Shown here piece after piece: positions 34,548-41,913 of a DNA stretch of 64,000 bases. Every line of letters starts with the position of its first letter. Position 1 is the stretch's first letter. The stretch spans positions 70,854 to 134,853 of the forward strand of contig JBGSNX010000008.1 in the NCBI GenBank assembly GCA_041739465.1. Reading direction: 5' to 3'. This stretch comes from BOKV01 sp041739465. GTDB taxonomy: Bacteria; Pseudomonadota; Alphaproteobacteria; Rhizobiales; Rhizobiaceae. The position numbers and the translations under genes were made by a program. The notes below the pieces were generated by a model. That model worked only from the letters and a program-made list of their open reading frames with translations. It had not been told where the DNA came from and made no database searches.

Positions 34548-36785
34548 TCAGCGCTTGCCAGGCTTGGAACCGCGCCGCACCGGCGCGGTTTTTGTTTTGG
34601 CAGCCGGCTTGTCCGGTGACTGCTTGGTTTGTGCCGGCTTGGCTTTGAAATTGCCCGTCTGCGAGATCATCGGCGTCAATGCGACCTTGTTTCGCGCAGC
34701 TTCAATGCTCTCCGCATGTCGGAAGTCGAGAAATTCCTTCAGGACCGGGAATACATTCTCGTCGACCCAGTAATAGGTATGGCCGTTGGCCGGGACCGGA
34801 TGTTCCCTTGGCCATTGCCCGTCGGGGTCAATATACGTTCCAACAAAATCATCGATGCGGAATATGTTGATCCACCGCGACAGGATTCCGCCCTTCGCAA
34901 GATAAAGCAGATCTGTGCGCTGCTTGTGATCGTTGAAGCTGGTGGGGAAATAATGATTGTGCACATGGGCATAAGGCGATCCCATGGTGACGAGCGCAAT
35001 TTTCGCTTCCGGCTTCATGCGTTTTAGCCACCCACGGCCGTGCTCATCCAGTACGTCCATTGCGACGACAGTGCCTTGGCTATGCGAGACAATAGCCAGT
35101 TCGTCCGGATCTTCATCGGCGATCAATTGGTCGACCAGAACTTTCAACCGGTCCCGGATACGCTCGCGCGGCCAGTAGCCAGCATATTTCTCACGCATCG
35201 GCATGGCGCGTGATGCCTCAGCCCGCACCAGCGCCGTCTCCTTCCAGCTGTAATTGTTGAGATAGGTGATGACGTCGGTGGCAATGCCAAGGCCGGCGCG
35301 GAACTGTGCGCCGAAATAAGTGAGAAGAGCAGTGACAATAGCGCTGGCAATCAGCAAGGCCGGGGCGACGTTCGTCGTCTTGAAATTCTGAAAATAATCA
35401 AAAGGCAATTCGATCCAGTCTGGCAGCCAGTTGCCGGCAAGCCTGTGGATTGCAGACAAAATCAAAAACATGAAAAACACGTCCATTGCTGCCAGTACTG
35501 CGCGGGCGACAATAAGCCGGTTCGAGTTGGCAAATTTTGCCGGATGTTCCAGATAGCGCTTCGGATCAGTCGTGTTTTGGATGAAACTGGCAATGTTTCG
35601 TATCAGAATTACAGCAATGATCCCAAGGACTGCCAGCATGAAAAGGACGACAACCAGCATGCCGAGTTCTGAATAGACAAGATACTTGTGCGGGACGGCC
35701 GCGCCAGACTGGGCCAATCCGTAGGGCCCGGTGGTCTCACCGGCCTGCAGCAGTTTGGTGAGTACCGCCCAGGCGCTGCCGGTCAGCAGGATCCACAACA
35801 GGATCATCAACGTCAGCGCCGGCATGACAAGGCTGGTCGGGGCGCGGGCCGACATCCTTACCAGGAAAATCTCACCGGCGAAGATGACAAGCGTGCTCAC
35901 AAGCACCACCAGCCACGCCAAGTCCATGAGCCGCAGCAAGCGTAGGCCGAGAATGTGCAGTGCATTGACGGAACTGTCGCAAGCAATCGACACCCAGCCG
36001 TCGGCGCCGGGCCAATGGCATGCCGCCTGCACGAGCCGAAGGTCGAACCCGAGCAGTGCCCCGTCGAGGCCTCGGACCTGCAACAACCCAAACACCAGAA
36101 AGGCCAACGCAGCCAGGCCGGTCCACAGCCATAGATGACGGCCGAGATACGACACCGCCCTTCGTCCGAAAACTATAGATGCGCCCAGTAGCAGAAGGCC
36201 GGTAACCCAACCCGAGTGAGCAATGCTCTTTTCGGAAAAGCCCTGGTTGAGCAAAAAGGAGCAGCCTATTGCGGCCAGCAGCACAATATTGATCGCCGCG
36301 ATCGGTCCGTGGATGGTCAGCACCGCCACATTGGCCAGCCACCTCATGGTCCGGTTCCAGAAGTCGTTGCCTCGAAACACTTCCCGCGCGCTTTCGCGAA
36401 CGATGTGGCTCAGACCCAGCACCGTGGTCAGGAAACCACGCACCAGATCGAAGGAACTTCCGCCGATTGCTCCGATGTCGCCCCAGTAAAAATCGGCGAT
36501 CACCCGTTCGTTGACGGCCTTGTCATTGGCAGCATCATACTGACGGTAGCGGCGGATGCGCGCGGGAAAAACCTGCCGCTTGCCACCTTCGCTGTAGATC
36601 TTGAATTCGCGCTGGTGAAAATCATCGCTCGAGTGCGGTCGCAACCGCGGCTTTTCCATGGCGCTGCGGCCGAGCGTTCCGGCATTCTCCGGTGTGTCGT
36701 CCAGCGCCGTCGCAAGCAGGTCGGCGCTGATGCCGGCATCCTTGACGCCTACCCCGTGCACCACAACAATCAATTGCTTTGCCAT
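34548..36785 (-). CDS. Alpha/beta hydrolase split by a multi-helix membrane domain, 745 aa
   Basis: Conserved hypothetical membrane hydrolase. Residues 4-13 (QLIVVVHGVG) form a hydrolase strand and oxyanion-type turn. A central block (~150-490) holds eight or more hydrophobic helices. The nucleophile elbow AIVSHSQGTVV follows (Ser569), then LVTMGSPY, an Asp in FRIDDFVG (about 645) and a His in ANGHTYYWVDE (His669), completing a plausible Ser-Asp-His triad. The C-terminal ~40 residues are Lys/Pro/Ala-rich. The elbow is S-x-S-x-G rather than the usual G-x-S-x-G. Substrate unknown; a lipase/esterase acting at the inner membrane is a guess. Confidence 0.6.
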   Translation of the reverse strand: MAKQLIVVVHGVGVKDAGISADLLATALDDTPENAGTLGRSAMEKPRLRPHSSDDFHQREFKIYSEGGKRQVFPARIRRYRQYDAANDKAVNERVIADFYWGDIGAIGGSSFDLVRGFLTTVLGLSHIVRESAREVFRGNDFWNRTMRWLANVAVLTIHGPIAAINIVLLAAIGCSFLLNQGFSEKSIAHSGWVTGLLLLGASIVFGRRAVSYLGRHLWLWTGLAALAFLVFGLLQVRGLDGALLGFDLRLVQAACHWPGADGWVSIACDSSVNALHILGLRLLRLMDLAWLVVLVSTLVIFAGEIFLVRMSARAPTSLVMPALTLMILLWILLTGSAWAVLTKLLQAGETTGPYGLAQSGAAVPHKYLVYSELGMLVVVLFMLAVLGIIAVILIRNIASFIQNTTDPKRYLEHPAKFANSNRLIVARAVLAAMDVFFMFLILSAIHRLAGNWLPDWIELPFDYFQNFKTTNVAPALLIASAIVTALLTYFGAQFRAGLGIATDVITYLNNYSWKETALVRAEASRAMPMREKYAGYWPRERIRDRLKVLVDQLIADEDPDELAIVSHSQGTVVAMDVLDEHGRGWLKRMKPEAKIALVTMGSPYAHVHNHYFPTSFNDHKQRTDLLYLAKGGILSRWINIFRIDDFVGTYIDPDGQWPREHPVPANGHTYYWVDENVFPVLKEFLDFRHAESIEAARNKVALTPMISQTGNFKAKPAQTKQSPDKPAAKTKTAPVRRGSKPGKR
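34568..34597 (+). terminator. Terminator of sciP inside the convergent hydrolase gene
   Basis: Perfect 10-bp stem (34568-34577 with 34581-34590), 3-base loop, followed by TTT-G-TTTT on the plus strand. It lies 27 bases after the sciP stop, within the last codons of the hydrolase gene on the other strand. Confidence 0.85.
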
Positions 36786-36875
36786 TTCCCACGCACCGAA
36801 TTGACAAGCAGAGCGCCCCGATCACAATCTGCGCTTGTATCGCATTTCTGTCAATTGTCGCAGTGTGCCTGGATT

Positions 36876-37313
36876 TCAGTCGTGATGGCCGCGCTTGACC
36901 ATGCCGGCGGCAATGGCAGCAGTCACCGTGGAAAGCGCGAAAAACCAGATGCCCGGCTGCGAAACAGCGGTTGCAAGCCCGGAAGTCTTGGCCGCAAAGA
37001 CAAGAATTGCCACCAACAAAACGTCCATCATCGACCATTTGGACAAGGTACCCGCCCAGGCCGGGAACCGGCCCGTGCCAAAGGCGGCCTCGAACACCGT
37101 GAACAGCTTGACCAGCGGGAACAGCAGCGAAAACACTGCTACCAGCGCCGCAAGCCCGATGTCGCCCTTTTCCCAAAGACCGGAAACGACGCCAAGCAAC
37201 GAGGGTGTTTCGGCAAAGAAATACAGTTTCTCGAACCGGATCAGCGGCAACGTGATTCCAAGGCCGAAGGTAACTGCACTGACCATCAAAAGCAGCGGCA
37301 ACAGAAAGTGCAT
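36876..37313 (-). CDS. Paraquat-inducible protein A (PqiA) family membrane protein
   Basis: 145-residue inner-membrane protein with four predicted helices. GLGITLPLIRFEKLYFF at the N-terminus and KWSMMDVLLVAILVFAAKTS are typical of PqiA-domain proteins, which in longer form belong to lipid-transport (PqiABC) systems; here only one PqiA half is present and no MCE protein is nearby. The start ATG 37313 overlaps the lrgB stop (TGATG), so it is translationally coupled to lrgAB. Confidence 0.82.
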   Translation of the reverse strand: MHFLLPLLLMVSAVTFGLGITLPLIRFEKLYFFAETPSLLGVVSGLWEKGDIGLAALVAVFSLLFPLVKLFTVFEAAFGTGRFPAWAGTLSKWSMMDVLLVAILVFAAKTSGLATAVSQPGIWFFALSTVTAAIAAGMVKRGHHD

Positions 37314-38029
37314 CAGGAAAGCGCCTTCCAGACAATTGGCAACAAGATGGCAGTTGCCACTGCATTGAGCCCCATGGCAAGGCCTGAAAACGCGCCAGCG
37401 GTCTTGTTGACCTGCATTGCCCGAGCCGTGCCGATGCCATGGCTGGCCGCCCCCATGGCAAGACCACGCGCCCGCCAGTCCTTGATGCGCACTGCGTTAA
37501 GCAGCATAGGACCCAACACCGCGCCGGTGATGCCGGTCAGGATGACCAGCGCCGCCGTCAACGAAGGCAGGCCGCCCAGTTCACGGGTGATTGCCATCGC
37601 CACCGGTGCAGTGGCCGATTTTGGCGCAAGCGCCACCATCGCATCCCGGCTTGCGCCCATCGACCAGGCAATTGCCACTGCAGAAGCAGCAGCCGTTGCA
37701 GAACCTGCCAACAACGAAACGGCAATGGCCAGCGCGGAACGTTTGACTGCAGCAAATTGACGGTAAAGCGGAATTGCCAGCGCAACTGTCGCCGGACCCA
37801 ACAGGAAATGCACAAACTGCGCGCCTTGAAAATAGGTCCCGTAGTCTGTGCCGGTGCTGCCAAGCAGAACGATCAGCAGCACCACCGCAATCAGCACCGG
37901 ATTTGACAACGGATTTCCGCCGGTACGCCGGTGCAAGGCAAGGCCGATTTGATAAGCAATCAGGGTTGCAGTGAGATGCAACAGCGGCGACGCTGCAAGG
38001 TACACCCACAATTGGCGGACATCATTCAT
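37313..38029 (-). CDS. lrgB: LrgB/CidB family membrane protein
   Basis: 238-residue membrane protein with many helices; GTDYGTYFQGAQFVHFLLGP, LAPKSATAPVAMAI and the conserved GAASHGIGTARAMQ are LrgB landmarks. LrgAB/CidAB were described as holin-like autolysis modulators and more recently as pyruvate or small-acid transporters. ATG 38029 is preferred over a longer frame; it overlaps the lrgA end by 8 bases. Confidence 0.9.
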   Translation of the reverse strand: MNDVRQLWVYLAASPLLHLTATLIAYQIGLALHRRTGGNPLSNPVLIAVVLLIVLLGSTGTDYGTYFQGAQFVHFLLGPATVALAIPLYRQFAAVKRSALAIAVSLLAGSATAAASAVAIAWSMGASRDAMVALAPKSATAPVAMAITRELGGLPSLTAALVILTGITGAVLGPMLLNAVRIKDWRARGLAMGAASHGIGTARAMQVNKTAGAFSGLAMGLNAVATAILLPIVWKALS

Positions 38030-38381
38030 CGCCGCCTTCCCCCTCATCTTTTCGGGCAAGGGCCGCCATCAGGCTGGCGGTCACGGCAATTGTCGCAAGG
38101 GTCGAGAGCACCAGCGCCGTCGACAGCGCCAGCCATTCGTCCCGGAGCAAATCAAAATGCGCCATGATGCCAACGCCCGCTGGAACGAACAAAAGCGAAA
38201 GATGCGAAAGCAGACTGTCGGCTGTCGCTGCCATGTCGTCCGGAACAGAGCCTTTGAAAGCAAGGAAAGCAAACAACAGGCCCATCCCGATGACCGGCCC
38301 CGGCACTGGAACGCCGAGCGCAGCAACTAGCAGCTCGCCGGCAAGTTGGCATATCAGGATGGCGGTGAAGGCTTGCAGCAA
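38022..38381 (-). CDS. lrgA: LrgA/CidA family membrane protein
   Basis: 119-residue, four-helix partner of LrgB. The opening LQAFTAILICQLAGELLVAA and GVPVPGPVIGMGLLFAFLAF are the CidA/LrgA pattern, ending FVPAGVGIMAHFDLL. The TTG at 38381 is chosen: it gives the family-standard N-terminus and has GGAG six bases upstream. A farther TTG at 38444 would add 21 unlikely residues. Confidence 0.85.
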   Translation of the reverse strand: MLQAFTAILICQLAGELLVAALGVPVPGPVIGMGLLFAFLAFKGSVPDDMAATADSLLSHLSLLFVPAGVGIMAHFDLLRDEWLALSTALVLSTLATIAVTASLMAALARKDEGEGGDE

Positions 38382-38522
38382 TTTTTGCTCCGCGCCGGTC
38401 CCCGCCGGCCATTGATATAACCGCCATGTGCCCCGCCCGCGCAAGGGGGTAGACTTGCAGCCGAAAATGACAGGGCGGCAGCCAGTTTCCTGACCACCGC
38501 CCCGGCTCCTTGTTCGGCAATG

Positions 38523-38792
38523 TTATTTCTCGCGAACGAAATCCTCGATGATCTTCTCGTTCTTTGCATTCTCAAGCTGCGCCAGCCGGTTTGCCTGCAG
38601 CCGCTCGTCCATGCGGTATTTGACGAAATTGACAAGCGAGAGCGTCAGCAGGAACACGCCCATGCCCCAATAGCCCTTTGTCGAAAGGTCGACGGGTGCA
38701 AAGTATACCGAAAGTCCGAGCATGAAGTAGGCGGTTGCCACCCCGACGCCATTGCACAAGATGTAGATGTTGTTGCTGGTGATATCGCGCAT
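38523..38792 (-). CDS. YiaA/YiaB-family small inner-membrane protein
   Basis: About 89 residues: two hydrophobic helices (NNIYILCNGVGVATAYFML and GYWGMGVFLLTLSLVNFVKY) followed by a charged helix with KNEKIIEDF. This is the YiaA/B two-helix domain. ATG 38792 has GGAGG five bases upstream; the ATG at 38804 overlaps that ribosome site. 54 bases after pspA on the same strand, so likely in the same stress operon. Function unknown. Confidence 0.8.
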   Translation of the reverse strand: MRDITSNNIYILCNGVGVATAYFMLGLSVYFAPVDLSTKGYWGMGVFLLTLSLVNFVKYRMDERLQANRLAQLENAKNEKIIEDFVREK

Positions 38793-38846
38793 GTAATCCT
38801 CCATTTGAGTGGTGAGTTTGGTTTCAGTCGAGATTGTGATGGATGC

Positions 38847-39542
38847 TTATGCTGCTGGTTTTTCCGCAGCTTTCGCTGCAAGACGGGCCAGGACTTCTTC
38901 GGCCTTGGATTTGGCCGGCGCACCGAACCCTGCATCCGCCAACCTGTCGCGAACGGATTTCCGGGTCAGTTTGTCGTCGATTTCATCAAGGATGCCGGCC
39001 TCTTCAAACGGATCGGACTGGCCGGTTACTTTCTCGATGAGGGCCTCGGCTTCGTTGAAGCTGCTTGCGCCCAAGAGCGAACGATCGACCCGAAGCTGGG
39101 CCTTGCGTTCTGCGACAGCCGCTTTAGCCGCTATCGCACCTTGCTGGAGGCTGACCAGCCTGCGGTGGGCTTTTTCGATCGAGAACTGGATGCGCGCAAC
39201 GCGTTCCTTGAGCGCCCCTATGGTGTTGTTCCGGGTCACCAGCTCGTTTTCGAGTTCTGCAATCGCTTCCGCGCCTTCCAAGGCAAGCGTTTGATTGCCG
39301 CCTGTCATTGCCTGCGATGTGCGGTTCTCCAGATCGGCAATCTGGCCGGCAATCTGTTTTCCGGACTTCTCTTCAGCGCGCAACCTCATAACGAGTGCTG
39401 CCAGCGTACGCTTTGCATGATTGAGGTTTTCGCTGCTTTCGCGAATTTTCAGGTCGATCAATTCGACGCTGAATGCGGATTCGACTTTCTGTCCGGCGCG
39501 GAAATCCGCAATCTTGATCAGGTCCTTCAACATTCCAAACAT
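38847..39542 (-). CDS. pspA: PspA/IM30 family phage-shock protein
   Basis: 231-residue, almost entirely helical coiled-coil protein of the ESCRT-III-like PspA/IM30 family, which protects a damaged inner membrane. N-terminal MFGMLKDLIKIADFRAGQKV is the membrane-contact helix; IDLKIRESSENLNHAKRTLA and the long heptad region to about residue 180 follow, then an Ala/Lys-rich end. ATG 39542 has GGAG seven bases upstream. Divergent from a TetR gene with two operators between them; no PspF or PspBC is nearby. Confidence 0.85.
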   Translation of the reverse strand: MFGMLKDLIKIADFRAGQKVESAFSVELIDLKIRESSENLNHAKRTLAALVMRLRAEEKSGKQIAGQIADLENRTSQAMTGGNQTLALEGAEAIAELENELVTRNNTIGALKERVARIQFSIEKAHRRLVSLQQGAIAAKAAVAERKAQLRVDRSLLGASSFNEAEALIEKVTGQSDPFEEAGILDEIDDKLTRKSVRDRLADAGFGAPAKSKAEEVLARLAAKAAEKPAA

Positions 39543-39592
39543 GCTCGGCTCCGTTGTTGGTGCTGCATTTGCACAACCCGTATCGCACAGAT

Positions 39593-39628
39593 TTGAACGA
39601 TGTTCAAGAATAAAATGAACGGTGTTCA
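39593..39628. promoter_or_regulatory. Twin TetR-type operators between pspA and tetR
   Basis: Two matching palindromes: TTGAAC-GAT-GTTCAA (39593-39607, perfect) and TGAAC-GGT-GTTCA (39616-39628, perfect). Their centres are 22 bases apart, two helical turns, on the same DNA face. They occupy the short divergent promoter region, as expected for a TetR repressor of itself and of the pspA operon. Confidence 0.75.
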
Positions 39629-39664
39629 AAAAAAATTTCTGCTCTATAATGAACTCGCTGATCA

Positions 39665-40342
39665 ATGAACGAGAATGGCCACATGACACTGCCCCATGAC
39701 GAAATTCGCCAGAAACTGGTACAGACCACATTGAAACTGATGGATGATGGCGGCCTGCCGGCAGCAAAGGCACGCTCGATTGCAGCGCAGGTAGGTGTAT
39801 CAATCGGCACCATCTACAATCTGTTCGGTTCGATCGACGGGCTGATTCAGGAAGCGAACGCCCGTATCCTTGACGGCCTCAGAGAGCACGCTCTTGCAGC
39901 AATCGCGGCAGCAGCCGCGCAAAAACCGCAACCCAGTTCCACTGCCCCGGCAAGCGGTCCACGCAAAGTTGAAGTCCAACTGCTTTTGCTGGCAGAAGCC
40001 TATGTGGGGTTCGTCGAGAAAAACGAGAGCCGGTGGGGAGCAATGCTTGCATACAACAGGAACCGCACGGTGGAGATCGTGTCGTCAGGCTACAGCGAAT
40101 TGGAAGAGACGTTGTTTGGCTGGATTGCCGACACGCTCGTTTCAACCAGGTTTGGCAAGGAATTCAAGACGAGGTTTGCGGCAGCCCGGATGTTGTGGTC
40201 TTCGGTCCACGGCATTGTGACGATGAATTATGTCGGCCAGGCTAATGAATCGAGCCGGGCCGCAACATGGGAACAGATCGAACTTCTGGTTTCCGGCTTC
40301 TGCCATGGAGCTTTTCGCGAGCCTGAAAAGCTGCAGGGATGA
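39665..40342 (+). CDS. TetR-family transcriptional regulator
   Basis: 225-residue repressor. Helix-turn-helix at about residues 33-60 (LPAAKARSIAAQVGVSIGTI, YNLFGSIDGLI) followed by a ligand-binding domain with AARMLWSSVHGIVTMNYVGQ, typical of TetR proteins with a WHG-type C-terminal domain. ATG 39665 is used; ATG 39683 is possible. Likely autoregulated and controlling the divergent pspA-yiaA operon through the two operators. Inducer unknown. Confidence 0.9.
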   Translation: MNENGHMTLPHDEIRQKLVQTTLKLMDDGGLPAAKARSIAAQVGVSIGTIYNLFGSIDGLIQEANARILDGLREHALAAIAAAAAQKPQPSSTAPASGPRKVEVQLLLLAEAYVGFVEKNESRWGAMLAYNRNRTVEIVSSGYSELEETLFGWIADTLVSTRFGKEFKTRFAAARMLWSSVHGIVTMNYVGQANESSRAATWEQIELLVSGFCHGAFREPEKLQG

Positions 40343-40448
40343 TGGTTTGACCTCGACGATGCATCCCTGCCATGCGGATATTGCACTGCACAAAACACGA
40401 ATCACTAACTATGTTGGTCACAGGGAGGATAGCAGAAGGAGTATCCCA

Positions 40449-40595
40449 ATGCCCCTGTTTCCCATGCAACGCAACAAGGCTGCCGAAGCCAAGATTGCAG
40501 CGCTACGCGCAATGACATCATCCGATCTTGCCGATATTGGCCTGAAGGCCAGCGACGTTTCCCGCCTCGTGATGGAAATTCGCGCCCGGGCCTGA
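40449..40595 (+). CDS. Small DUF1127-like protein, 48 aa
   Basis: Short basic protein with AALRAMTSSDLADIGLKASD, close to the DUF1127 pattern (L-x-x-L-x-D-x-x-L-x-D-I-G-L-x-R-x-D). DUF1127 proteins are tiny RNA-linked or phosphate/stress-linked regulators in alphaproteobacteria. AGGAG lies 8 bases before the ATG. It stands alone downstream of tetR. Confidence 0.55.
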   Translation: MPLFPMQRNKAAEAKIAALRAMTSSDLADIGLKASDVSRLVMEIRARA

Positions 40596-40692
40596 AGCAA
40601 CTGGGCGCTTGGAGGTCATCGGATCCCTGGCGAAAGCCTTGCACCTGCGACATCGAAGCATGTTGCCGGATACGGCGGCAATGACTACCTAC

Positions 40693-40708
40693 ATTAGAAT
40701 AATCTAAT
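40693..40708. promoter_or_regulatory. Palindromic operator upstream of the DUF2892 gene
   Basis: ATTAGA-ATAA-TCTAAT, perfect 6-bp arms, ending 13 bases before the ATG and next to the ribosome site. AT-rich ATTAGA/TCTAAT palindromes of this kind are bound by BigR/YgaV-type ArsR repressors that control DUF2892/rhodanese genes; that assignment is an inference. Confidence 0.5.
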
Positions 40709-40721
40709 ATAGGAGAATGCA

Positions 40722-40922
40722 ATGACTCTCGACCGTTCCGTGCTCGCCTTCGCTGGCGCTGTGGTTTTGATTTCAGTTGCCTTGACCGTTTGGGTATCGC
40801 CATTGTTCATGTGGCTGACCGTTTTTGCCGGTGCCAACATGGTGCAGTCGGCATTTACCGGGTTCTGCCCGGCGGCATCGGTTTTCAAGGCAATCGGGGT
40901 CAAGCCTGGTTGTGCTTTCTGA
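40722..40922 (+). CDS. DUF2892 (YgaP-type) small membrane protein
   Basis: 66 residues with two hydrophobic helices (VLAFAGAVVLISVALTVWVS and MWLTVFAGANMVQSAFTGFC) and the conserved FTGFCPA...LGVKPGC-like ending (here FTGFCPAASVFKAIGVKPGC). This is the membrane half of YgaP; DUF2892 genes often accompany rhodanese or sulfide-handling genes, which are absent here. AGGAG six bases before the ATG. Confidence 0.82.
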   Translation: MTLDRSVLAFAGAVVLISVALTVWVSPLFMWLTVFAGANMVQSAFTGFCPAASVFKAIGVKPGCAF

Positions 40923-40945
40923 CCATTGACCGAAATGAAAGCGGC

Positions 40946-40967
40946 CGGGGAAGGAATGCCTTCCCCG
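40946..40967. terminator. Hairpin between convergent DUF2892 and fliJ genes
   Basis: Perfect 9-bp stem CGGGGAAGG/CCTTCCCCG with a 4-base loop, in the 70-base gap between two converging genes. T-runs are weak on both sides, so it may act as a modest bidirectional terminator. Confidence 0.55.
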
Positions 40968-40992
40968 CCAGTGTTTCCAGGGTGGCCCGATT

Positions 40993-41382
40993 TCAGCCAA
41001 TCATGGCGCGTCGTTCGACCTGGCGGTCGACCGACACATCGGCAGCGCCTGTAGCGTCGCGGCTTTCCAGCAATTGTGCCTTTTTCAGAAGCTCTTCCGC
41101 TTCTGCCAAGGCATCGACGGCTGCACCGCGCTTTTCCTTCAGATCACGAATGGATCCAGCCAGATTGTCACGACGCTGGCGTGCAGCCTTGGCAAATGTC
41201 GGATAGGCAAAGTGCGAAGGATCGGAAATGCCGGATTTCTGTTCTTCGATCCGGATCTGGTTTTCAAGCTCATCCGCCATGCGGGTAAACTCATTGATCA
41301 TCAGATCGATCTGCGTCAGCTGACGCGTCTTGTCCTCGACCTGGAAATGCTTCAGGCGAAGCATGCTGTCACGCGGTTTCAT
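40993..41382 (-). CDS. fliJ: FliJ-family flagellar export chaperone
   Basis: 129-residue helical coiled-coil protein. MKPRDSMLRLKHFQVEDKTR, LTQIDLMINEFTRMADELE, and the FAYPTFAKAARQRRDNLAGS segment match the FliJ-like proteins found divergent from ctrA in Hyphomicrobiales. FliJ escorts flagellar export chaperones to the type III gate. AAGGAG eight bases upstream of ATG 41382. No other flagellar genes are in the window. Confidence 0.75.
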   Translation of the reverse strand: MKPRDSMLRLKHFQVEDKTRQLTQIDLMINEFTRMADELENQIRIEEQKSGISDPSHFAYPTFAKAARQRRDNLAGSIRDLKEKRGAAVDALAEAEELLKKAQLLESRDATGAADVSVDRQVERRAMIG

Positions 41383-41913
41383 ACTCGATACTCCTTGAAC
41401 GCGCCCACTCTTGCCCCCCTCGGGACCGTGACCGGCAGGAAAACTCCCTGCCCGCCTGAAACGCCGCACCCGCAGTCCTTGGCTTTTTGAAGCGGGACTT
41501 TTGAGCACGTGTTTGCCTAAATCATTAACAAAAGGCGGTTTGGTAACCTTTCGTTTAGAACTCTTCTTAATCATAGGGCACATGCCTTAAGGGTCGGTAA
41601 ACCGCACCAACCTGATTTGCACAAAACCTGCTGCATCAATGCGCAGTTGGGTGGCGCGAGTCAGATCGAGTGGATATGCCGGTTTCTTAATGTAAAGCCT
41701 GAAATGCATTCCAATCGAAAAATACAATTTTCTCAATTGGATAGATGTTTTTTCTAAAATTATGCATTCGGGCTTGCGCAAAGGAATTACTGTTTGTTAA
41801 CCATTATGCGTCAGCATCTGAATCGGCGTTCAGATGCACGCGGCACACAGAGCCAGCGAAGCAATGGCGAAGGCTCAGGCGCCCGCAGATGCGGCGAAAG
41901 AAGGGGATAAGGC
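41383..41913. promoter_or_regulatory. fliJ-ctrA divergent regulatory region
   Basis: 531 bases with no convincing gene. On the ctrA side it has a TTAACCAT element (41797-41804), a likely CtrA autoregulatory half-site, and two GANTC methylation sites (41658-41662, 41820-41824). GANTC sites in the ctrA promoter link its transcription to replication through CcrM/GcrA in related bacteria. The AT-rich stretch 41690-41800 is the most promoter-like part. The motifs are seen; their function is inferred. Confidence 0.45.

Noticed and set aside
36216..37760. 514-codon plus-strand frame
   Set aside because: Runs antisense through parts of four clear minus-strand genes (hydrolase, pqiA, lrgB); no recognisable domain.
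41587..41781. 64-codon minus-strand frame in the fliJ-ctrA spacer
   Set aside because: No ribosome site, no recognisable features, and it lies in an AT-rich regulatory region.
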